64,000 bases of DNA from Paenibacillus ehimensis NBRC 15659. GTDB taxonomy: Bacteria > Bacillota > Bacilli > Paenibacillales > NBRC-103111. The translations under genes were made by a program, and so were the position numbers. The notes under the pieces were generated by a model, which saw nothing but the letters and a program-made list of their open reading frames with translations, did no database searches and had not been told where the DNA came from. The DNA is taken from the NCBI RefSeq assembly GCF_004000785.1, contig NZ_BILX01000001.1:186001-250000 (forward strand), in the 5' to 3' direction. Shown one piece after another: positions 57,900 to 64,000 of the stretch (positions are counted from its first letter, which is position 1; the number at the start of each line of letters is the position of its first letter).

Positions 57900-59524
57900 T
57901 CCACAGGCTCCTTTCCTTCCTCGACCGTATGGTCGATGGTTTTGCCGCGCTGGCCGGATTGCTCCGCAATTTCCTGGGGCAGCGAATCGTCGAGCCTCCG
58001 GCTGTCTTTCAGGGGCATAAAGGAGGGACGCTGCCCCATCGCCCACCAAGGCGCGCGGAAGAGAATATCCTTCAGATCGCCGGAGGATAGCGGTCCGACC
58101 GGCGATAAGTAAGGAATGCCGAAGGAGCGGAGGTTGGCCAGATGCCCCATGATAAGCATGATCGTAATCAAGATCCCGTACATCCCGAACAGCGAAGCGG
58201 CGATCAGGATCGGAAAACGCAGCATCCGTATCGCGATCGCTCCGTTAAACCGCGGGATCGTAAACGAGGCGATCCCGGTGAGCGATACCACGATCACCAT
58301 CGGCGCGGATACGATGCCCGCTTGCACCGCGGCTTGTCCGACAACGAGCGCGCCCAGGATACTGACGGCCGAACCGATCGCTTTAGGCAGCCGGACGCCG
58401 GCTTCCCTAAGCGCCTCGAAGGTTACTTCCATAATCAGCGCTTCGATGACGGCCGGGAATGGGATCGCTTCCCGGGCGGCCGCGACCGACAGCAGCAGAG
58501 ACGTAGGGAGCAAGTCCTGATGGTAGGTCGTAATAGCGACGTATAAGGCGGGCGTCAGCAGCGACAGCACCATGAACGTATACCGCAGCCAGCGGATCAG
58601 CGTAGCCACCTGGTACCGCTCGTAGTAGTCCTCGCTGGCCTGCATAATTTCGGCGAAAACGAACGGCACGATCAGCGTAAACGGCGTCCCGTCCACCATA
58701 ATGCCGACGCGCCCCTGCAGCAGGGCGGCCGCGACGACATCCGGCCGTTCGGTATATTGAAGCTGCGGAAAGGGCGAATACGTCGAATCTTGAATGAGCT
58801 CTTCGATATAGCCCGATTCCAGAACCGCATCGATCTTTATTTTTTCGAGACGTTCTACCACTTCATGGACGACGCTCGGGTCCGCCAGATCGTCCAGATA
58901 GGTGACGACCACATTGGTGTTGCTTTCCCGGCCGAGCGTCATCGGCTTCATTTTTAAGTGCGGCGTTTTCAGCTTGCGGCGGATCATGGACGTGTTCGTC
59001 CGGATATTTTCCACGAAGCCTTCGCGGGGGCCGCGTACGACCGATTCGGTATCGGGCTCGTTAATGGATCGTTTTTCCATCCCCCTCATGCCGAGCAGCA
59101 GCGCCTTGTTGTTGCGCTCGACGATCAGCCCCGTGTCGCCGCCGAGGACGGAAAGCAGCATATCCGCATAATTGTCCGCCTTCTGAATCTGGGAGACGGG
59201 CAGCGTCATATCGGAGATGTTGTCGATCAGTGCCTCTCCGCCTTCCAGAATCATCAGCGATTTCATCGTTTCGTTCACCAGCTCCGTCTTGGCCATGCCG
59301 TCGACGAAAAACAAAATCGCGGGCAGGCTTTGCTCGATGCGGAACTCGCGAATGACGAAATCGGAGCAGTCCTTGAACAGCTCCTCCAAATAACTTTTGT
59401 TTTCTTCGAGGCTCATAAAGACAGGCACGGAGCGCAGCTCGTCGATAAAACGGTATTCCGCTTTCCGCAGCGGGTTTTCCGTGTCGTCCTGTCCTTTTTT
59501 CTTGCGGTTTTTCAGGTGGATCAT
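57896..59524 (-). CDS. spore germination receptor subunit A (GerAA family)
   Basis: A 542-residue A subunit. The N-terminal soluble domain (about 1-255) includes DCSDFVIREF and the conserved VVRGPREGFVENIRTN. The membrane domain includes LLQGRVGIMVDGTPFTLIVPFVF and EALREAGVRLPKAIGSAVSILGALVVGQAAVQAGIVSAPMVIVV. It forms the ion-channel-like part of the germinant receptor with the B and C subunits. I use ATG 59524, behind GGAAGGAG; an ATG at 59593 would lie at the predicted transcription start. Confidence 0.93.
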   Translation of the reverse strand: MIHLKNRKKKGQDDTENPLRKAEYRFIDELRSVPVFMSLEENKSYLEELFKDCSDFVIREFRIEQSLPAILFFVDGMAKTELVNETMKSLMILEGGEALIDNISDMTLPVSQIQKADNYADMLLSVLGGDTGLIVERNNKALLLGMRGMEKRSINEPDTESVVRGPREGFVENIRTNTSMIRRKLKTPHLKMKPMTLGRESNTNVVVTYLDDLADPSVVHEVVERLEKIKIDAVLESGYIEELIQDSTYSPFPQLQYTERPDVVAAALLQGRVGIMVDGTPFTLIVPFVFAEIMQASEDYYERYQVATLIRWLRYTFMVLSLLTPALYVAITTYHQDLLPTSLLLSVAAAREAIPFPAVIEALIMEVTFEALREAGVRLPKAIGSAVSILGALVVGQAAVQAGIVSAPMVIVVSLTGIASFTIPRFNGAIAIRMLRFPILIAASLFGMYGILITIMLIMGHLANLRSFGIPYLSPVGPLSSGDLKDILFRAPWWAMGQRPSFMPLKDSRRLDDSLPQEIAEQSGQRGKTIDHTVEEGKEPVE

Positions 59525-59601
59525 GACACTCCTTCCTGCTCGCGGCATCTTATCCAAGCATTGCCGGAGCGTGTCTTGTATATTTTCCACCATTTGCGAA
59601 A

Positions 59602-59630
59602 TTTTATGACAAATCGTTGGGCTCCTGTGC
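59602..59630 (-). promoter_or_regulatory. candidate sigma-G promoter of the ger operon
   Basis: GCACA (59630-59626), 17 bases, CATAAAA (59608-59602) on the minus strand, near the sigma-G consensus gYATR-N17-CATnnTA. The expected start at about 59595 fits the chosen gerA start. Confidence 0.45.
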
Positions 59631-59715
59631 CATAATGAGGAATATGCGGGCAGATGGAGGTAAAAGCTAGAACAGATAGGAATGCGCCTGTTGTTTCAAA
59701 AGGGGGAATTACGAC

Positions 59716-61146
59716 GTGCTGTGGCTCGTCATCGCGCTGACCTTATTCATCATTCAGATTCTCACGATTCTGGTCGGGGAGTTTCGGCGCCCGGCCAAGG
59801 CGATGGCGTGGCTTTTCATATTGTTTCTCATTCCGGTCATCGGCTTTGTGATGTATTACTTTTTGGCCAAAGAATATACGCAGCGGAAAAAAGTGAAGCG
59901 CAACGGGCTGCGGCTCGTGAACGATATCCGGCATCTCGGCAAAAAGCAGCGTTCGGCGGAGGTTCAGCCCGAGGAGGACCGCTTGCGCGGCTGGCGGTAC
60001 GAGCCGAGGCTGTTTTCGCTGCTCAACAACATTCCCGGCGCCCTCATTACGATGCATAACGAGGTGCGCGTGCTGACCGATGCCACCGCAGCATATCCGG
60101 CGATGCTGGCGGCCATGGAGCAGGCGAAGGGGCATATTCATTTTGAGTTCTACACCATACGTAACGACGGCATCGGCCGGCAGTTTCATGAAGTGCTGAT
60201 CCGCAAAGCGCGGGAAGGCGTGAAGGTGCGCTGCATCTTCGACGGCATCGGCAGCTACCAGCTTGACACCCGGTTCGTTCAAGAGCTGAAGCAGGCCGGG
60301 TGCGAGGTGTACTTCTTTTTGCCGGCGGCGATTGCTTTTTTCGACAAGCGGATGAATTACCGGAATCACCGCAAAATCGTCGTCATTGACGGACTCCGCG
60401 GCTTTCTCGGGGGAATGAACATCGGGGACGAATACCTGGGGGCCAATCCCAAGCTGGGGTATTGGCGGGATACGCATTTGGAGCTGGAAGGCGATGCGGT
60501 GTATTCGCTGCAACATACGTTTTTGAGCGATTGGCTGTTTGTGAGTAGAAAGCGGCTCGCGGATTCGGAATTTTTTCCCGAGCACGATTGCGGGGGGCGC
60601 AAGCCTGTACAGATTATTTCAAGCGGACCGGACGCGCATTGGGATGCCGTTCTGGAGATGTTTTTCGCATCGATCACGGCGGCCAAACGAAGAATTTACA
60701 TAACTACCCCTTACTTCATCCCCGATCCGAGCATCACCATGGGACTGAAGACGGCGGCGATCAGCGGAGTGGACGTCCGGATCATTTTTCCGCAAAAAGC
60801 GGATTCGCGCATCGTGAACTACGCTTCCCTGTCCTATCTGGAGGAGCTGATGCAAGCCGGAGTCCGCTTCTATGCCTATCAGAAAGGCTTTATCCACGCC
60901 AAGGTCATTCTGATCGACGATCTGCTCGCTTCGGTCGGTACCGCGAATATGGATCTGCGCAGCTTCTATAACAACTTCGAGCTGAACGCCGTATTGTTCG
61001 ACAAAGAGACGATTCACCGGCTGGAAACCGATTTTATTCTTGATTTGAAGGAAAGCCGGGAGGTCAAGCTGGAGTCGTTCGAGAAGCGCTCCCGCTGGCA
61101 GAAGGGCAAGGAAGTCATGGCGCGGCTCCTTTCGCCGCTCTTCTGA
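59716..61146 (+). CDS. cls: cardiolipin synthase
   Basis: A 476-residue phospholipase-D-type cardiolipin synthase, transferring one phosphatidylglycerol to another at the membrane. Two N-terminal helices (LWLVIALTLFIIQILTIL and AMAWLFILFLIPVIGFVMYYF) are followed by two HKD motifs, H218 in HRKIVVIDG and H394 in HAKVILID. The GTG at 59716 is preceded by AGGGGGAA. A promoter-like TGACAA-N18-CATAAT lies about 80-110 bases upstream. It is divergent from the ger operon, and two inverted repeats follow it. Confidence 0.95.
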   Translation: MLWLVIALTLFIIQILTILVGEFRRPAKAMAWLFILFLIPVIGFVMYYFLAKEYTQRKKVKRNGLRLVNDIRHLGKKQRSAEVQPEEDRLRGWRYEPRLFSLLNNIPGALITMHNEVRVLTDATAAYPAMLAAMEQAKGHIHFEFYTIRNDGIGRQFHEVLIRKAREGVKVRCIFDGIGSYQLDTRFVQELKQAGCEVYFFLPAAIAFFDKRMNYRNHRKIVVIDGLRGFLGGMNIGDEYLGANPKLGYWRDTHLELEGDAVYSLQHTFLSDWLFVSRKRLADSEFFPEHDCGGRKPVQIISSGPDAHWDAVLEMFFASITAAKRRIYITTPYFIPDPSITMGLKTAAISGVDVRIIFPQKADSRIVNYASLSYLEELMQAGVRFYAYQKGFIHAKVILIDDLLASVGTANMDLRSFYNNFELNAVLFDKETIHRLETDFILDLKESREVKLESFEKRSRWQKGKEVMARLLSPLF

Positions 61147-61149
61147 ACG

Positions 61150-61194
61150 ATATAGAATTTATAAATTTTCAGCGAAGCTGAACAAATTCTATAT
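61150..61194. repeat. inverted repeat 1 after cls
   Basis: ATATAGAATTT (61150-61160) pairs with AAATTCTATAT (61184-61194), with TTCAGC/GCTGAA nested inside. It is AT-rich and unlike its surroundings. Confidence 0.75.
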
Positions 61195-61197
61195 CAC

Positions 61198-61261
61198 AAG
61201 AAAAACTTCCGCTAAACCGCGGTCGCTCATCCGTGAATAGACTTCGATAGAAGTTTTTCTT
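61198..61261. repeat. inverted repeat 2 after cls
   Basis: AAGAAAAACTTC (61198-61209) pairs perfectly with GAAGTTTTTCTT (61250-61261) around a 40-base GC-rich loop. With repeat 1 it fills the gap between two convergent genes and may end both transcripts. Confidence 0.75.
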
Positions 61262-61289
61262 ACAAGCGGGCGAAGGCCGGTTTCATGGG

Positions 61290-62195
61290 TTAACGAATAA
61301 AGGACAGCACGTGGTCCAGCTGCTGCGGGGGGACTTGAGCGATCAGGTCTCCTTTTTGCTGCAACCGCTGCATGATATTCAGCAGGTGAAAGTCCCGGGG
61401 ATCGGGGCGGAGCGCCACTTCCTCCCATGTCAGCGGGGTCGACACCGTGGCATCCTTGCGGGCCCGCGGCGTGTAGGGAGCGGACAGCGTTTTGCCGTAC
61501 CAGTGCTGCAGGTAATCGATGTAAATCAAGGTGCCGCGGTCTTTTTTGAGCCGTTCGACTGTGAACAGCTTCGGATATTTTTGCACCGCGAACGCAGCGA
61601 CAAACTGTCCGATCCGCCGGAGCTGCTCGAACGTGTAGCCGCGCTCCCGGGCGATCGGGACGTAGATTTGCACGCCCGTGGCGCCTGACGTTTTCGGTAC
61701 GGACCGGATGTTCATGCTATCCAGAATGCCGCCGATAATATGGGCCGCCTCCATAATGCGCGGCTCGGGATCGACGCTCGGGTCAATATCGATCACCCAT
61801 TCGACGGGCAGCGTCTCGCCGATCCGGTGAAACGAGGGATGGAATTCCAGACAAGCCAAATTCCCCAGCCACAGCAGTGTCGGCAGGGAATCCAGATGAA
61901 CGTAGCGGATCGATTCCAGCATCGCCGTCTTGACGAAATCCGGTGTCGGCTCGGGAGCGTTTTTCTGGTAAAACGACTTGTCGTTCCAGCCATGGGGAAA
62001 CCGGATGGTCGTCAGATAGCGGTCACGGCAATACGTCAGCAGGTAGGGGGACAGCTCGGCGAGCTTTTGCAAATACATCGCTTTCGTGATCTTCTTCTCC
62101 GGCCACAGCGGCTTATCCGGATTCGTCACCGTCAGCTCCCGGCCTTCGACGATCAGCGTGCCTTTCGTTTTCGGATAGTTGGCGGGTGCGGGCAT
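61290..62195 (-). CDS. LigD-type polymerase/primase domain protein
   Basis: A 301-residue archaeo-eukaryotic-primase-fold polymerase like the PolDom of bacterial NHEJ ligase D. Visible are the family opening TNPDKPLWPEKKITKAMYLQKL, RFPHGWNDKSFYQKNAP, the metal-binding pair in WVIDIDPS, KTSGATGVQIYVPI and DYLQHWYGKTLSAPYTPRARKDATVSTPL. It adds nucleotides at broken ends. No ligase domain is attached, and neither Ku nor ligase genes are next to it. CAGGAGGGGTGGCCG precedes the ATG. Confidence 0.92.
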   Translation of the reverse strand: MPAPANYPKTKGTLIVEGRELTVTNPDKPLWPEKKITKAMYLQKLAELSPYLLTYCRDRYLTTIRFPHGWNDKSFYQKNAPEPTPDFVKTAMLESIRYVHLDSLPTLLWLGNLACLEFHPSFHRIGETLPVEWVIDIDPSVDPEPRIMEAAHIIGGILDSMNIRSVPKTSGATGVQIYVPIARERGYTFEQLRRIGQFVAAFAVQKYPKLFTVERLKKDRGTLIYIDYLQHWYGKTLSAPYTPRARKDATVSTPLTWEEVALRPDPRDFHLLNIMQRLQQKGDLIAQVPPQQLDHVLSFIR

Positions 62196-62375
62196 CGGCC
62201 ACCCCTCCTGTTCCTGAAATATATTCCTTAGTATATACTCGCGCGCCCCTTTTCATAAGGGCCGGGCAAAATACGTTGTGGAGACGCGGAGGGCAAGCTG
62301 AAAGTTCGCTGAATGCTGCCGGAGCGAACGGTCAAGACGCCGCGATTGGTGTACAATGGAGGGGAGGTGGACACC

Positions 62376-63059
62376 ATGCAGCCAATCAAAGGCGTCAAAA
62401 TTTTAATCGTCGACGACGAACCGAATATTGCCCAGTTTTTGGAGCTGGGCCTGCAAAACGAAGGCTTCGAGGTTTATACCGCGCCGGACGGGTTTACGGC
62501 CGTTACGTTAGCCAAGCAGGTGCGGCCGCATATCGTCATTCTGGACGTCATGATGCCCGGCATGGACGGGTTCGAGGTATGCCGGATGCTGAAGAAAACC
62601 GAGCACGTCGCCATCATCATGCTGACGGCCAAGGAAGAAGTCGAAGACCGGGTCAAGGGACTGACGCTCGGGGCCGACGACTATATGGTCAAGCCGTTCA
62701 GCTTCGAGGAGCTGTTGGCCCGGATTTATGCGCGGCTGCGCAACCAGTTTCCCCATTTGTTCGCGGAGGTGGCGTACGGGCCGTTTCGCATCGACGACCG
62801 GCGCAAAGAAATCCGCTACGACGAGCGGGTGCTGGAGCTTTCGCCGACGGAATACGAGCTGTTGTCTTTTATGGTCGTCAATCACGGACTGGTCCTGAGC
62901 AAAACGGTCATTTTGGACAAGGTGTGGGGGTACGATTTCGGCGGGGAGGACAATATCGTCGAAGTGTACATCCGCTCGCTCCGCGATAAATTGAACGACA
63001 AGGAGCATCGGATCATTCGGACCCTGCGGGGGTCGGGCTACCGGGTGGATCTCGGATGA
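62376..63059 (+). CDS. OmpR-family response regulator
   Basis: A 227-residue regulator: receiver with VDDE, D in VILDVMMPG, K in YMVKPF; winged helix with LELSPTEYELLSFMVVNHGLVLSKTVILDKVWGYDFGGEDNIVEVYIRSLRDKL and the closing RTLRGSGYRV. It pairs with the kinase whose ATG overlaps its stop. The start is chosen for GGAGGGGAGGTGG; TACAAT at 62353 may be its -10. Confidence 0.95.
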   Translation: MQPIKGVKILIVDDEPNIAQFLELGLQNEGFEVYTAPDGFTAVTLAKQVRPHIVILDVMMPGMDGFEVCRMLKKTEHVAIIMLTAKEEVEDRVKGLTLGADDYMVKPFSFEELLARIYARLRNQFPHLFAEVAYGPFRIDDRRKEIRYDERVLELSPTEYELLSFMVVNHGLVLSKTVILDKVWGYDFGGEDNIVEVYIRSLRDKLNDKEHRIIRTLRGSGYRVDLG

Positions 63060-64000
63060 TGCGGGGGTGGCGCCGGCTCCGCCGTGTTTTCGCCCCTCGC
63101 TCGCTTCGTCTTCAGCTCCTGTCCCGTTCCTTGTTTATTTTGGCGGGTCTGCTGCTGTTGATCGGCATTCTGCAATATGTGTTCATGGAGCAGTTTTTAA
63201 TTAAAAATAAGGTCGCCAGCGTGCAAAGCCAATTTTTTTCCATTCCGCTGGATGTGTGGGCGAATCCGAACTTCGACAACGGCCGGGCAAGAGGCCCCTT
63301 TCTGCCCGAAGCTTCGCTGGCGTTCGTCGGTCCGGGCGACAGCTTCCGGGTCATAACGAGCAATCCCCGGGCCGGATCGGTGCCGCGGCTTTCCGCCGAA
63401 GAGTATCGGCAGGTCCTTGCCCGGGAACAGAGGCCGCCGCACTATCGGATCGTCAAGGACGACAAGGGGATGGACCAGCTGGTCGTTCTGCAGCGGATCG
63501 CTCCGCGCGGGCGTCTTGCGCAGATCAGCACGAGCATGGAGCCGATTCGGGATGTGCTGCTTAGTCAGCTGTGGACGTTTCTGGCTTTGGCCGCAGCGGC
63601 TTTAGGAATGGGGATTGCCGCATTTCTTCCCGTTCTGCGCAGAACCCTCGTCCCGCTATCGAACATGATCGAAACCGTCGAGCAGATCGATGCGGGAAAG
63701 CTGGATGAGCGGCTGCCGGCGCATCAAGGCCAGCTGGAGATCGACCGGCTCTCCCGGTCGTTCAACCGGATGCTGGAGCGGCTGGAAGCCTCGTTCGAAG
63801 CGGAGAAGGAAGCGAAGGAGCAGATGCGGCGTTTCATCGCGGACGCCTCGCACGAGCTGCGGACGCCGCTTACGTCGATTCACGGCTTTCTGGAGGTGCT
63901 GCTTCGCGGAGCCGCCCAGAAGCCGGATCAGCTGGATAAAGCGCTTAGAAGCATGTACGGCGAGTCGGAACGGTTGAACAAGCTGGTTCGGGACCTGCTG
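63056..64000 (+). CDS. sensor histidine kinase (3' end beyond window)
   Basis: The first 315 codons are present. A basic start (MMRGWRRLRRVFAPRS) precedes TM1 (LFILAGLLLLIGILQYVF), an outside sensor of ~110 residues, TM2 (LWTFLALAAAALGMGIAAFL), a HAMP linker (SNMIETVEQIDAGKLDERL) and HisKA with the phospho-acceptor in FIADASHELRTPLTSIHGF. The HATPase domain would lie past position 64000. The ATG overlaps the upstream regulator stop (ATGATG), making a coupled two-component pair. Confidence 0.92.
   Translation, partial: MMRGWRRLRRVFAPRSLRLQLLSRSLFILAGLLLLIGILQYVFMEQFLIKNKVASVQSQFFSIPLDVWANPNFDNGRARGPFLPEASLAFVGPGDSFRVITSNPRAGSVPRLSAEEYRQVLAREQRPPHYRIVKDDKGMDQLVVLQRIAPRGRLAQISTSMEPIRDVLLSQLWTFLALAAAALGMGIAAFLPVLRRTLVPLSNMIETVEQIDAGKLDERLPAHQGQLEIDRLSRSFNRMLERLEASFEAEKEAKEQMRRFIADASHELRTPLTSIHGFLEVLLRGAAQKPDQLDKALRSMYGESERLNKLVRDLL

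Noticed and set aside
1-64000. tRNA, rRNA, CRISPR arrays, transposases or prophage genes
   Set aside because: None could be recognised on either strand by reading; short structured RNAs could still have been missed.

Overview
The window looks like chromosome of an endospore-forming Bacillota, most likely a member of the Paenibacillaceae (Paenibacillus/Cohnella type). The reasons are a complete gerA-type germinant-receptor operon, a sporulenol-type terpene cyclase, two sigma-G-like promoters, strong AAGGAGG ribosome sites, GC-rich coding sequence, and two sugar ABC clusters of the LplABC/YesMN and LacI-controlled kinds typical of these soil bacteria. No rRNA, tRNA, CRISPR array, phage module or transposase was recognised.

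Layout. 1-6.7 kb: a FAD oxidoreductase, then two ECF sigma/anti-sigma pairs facing each other across a small secreted protein, then an AbrB-like regulator with a zinc-ribbon. 6.7-13.1 kb: a minus-strand carbohydrate uptake cluster (two permeases, lipoprotein binding protein, then AraC-type response regulator and YesM-type kinase). 13.2-19.8 kb: a second sugar cluster (debranching-type glycoside hydrolase, binding protein, two permeases) transcribed away from its probable LacI regulator, with three palindromic operators between them. Neither cluster has an ATPase, so both probably use a shared one elsewhere. 19.8-20.25 kb is non-coding and holds short repeat arrays. 20.2-22.8 kb: an ABC exporter. 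23.8-29.4 kb: probable glycan genes (methyltransferase, GT61 glycosyltransferase, hexapeptide acetyltransferase, O-antigen-ligase-like polymerase). 29.4-35.1 kb: a kinase-fold protein, a 30-codon ORF with a sigma-G-like promoter, aminopeptidase, thymidine kinase, a putative secreted metalloprotease effector and a GNAT enzyme. 35.2-37.4 kb: a PAS sensor kinase and a non-coding stretch that may make a small RNA. 37.4-43.3 kb: hypothetical proteins, a lipoprotein, an SgrR-like regulator and a DUF4173-like membrane protein. 43.4-50.1 kb: a double hybrid kinase, a DUF418-like protein and an OmpR/HK pair. 50.1-55 kb: terpene cyclase, HAD hydrolase, bactofilin and M23 peptidase. 55-59.5 kb: the germination operon. 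59.7-64 kb: cardiolipin synthase, LigD-type polymerase and a second OmpR/HK pair cut by the window end.

The most interesting objects are: (1) the orphan protein at 32760-34538, which combines a leader resembling those of contractile-injection-system cargo with an M91-like HELGH protease domain; (2) a 213-bp imperfect palindrome lying exactly between an extended -10 promoter and a HAD hydrolase gene, so that it would form almost the whole mRNA leader; (3) the 30-codon gene with a sigma-G-like promoter, strong ribosome site and terminator; (4) a possible small RNA or leader at about 37164-37281; (5) a small two-helix protein inside the ger operon that fits the D-subunit class. All calls come from reading the sequence. 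No database search was possible.
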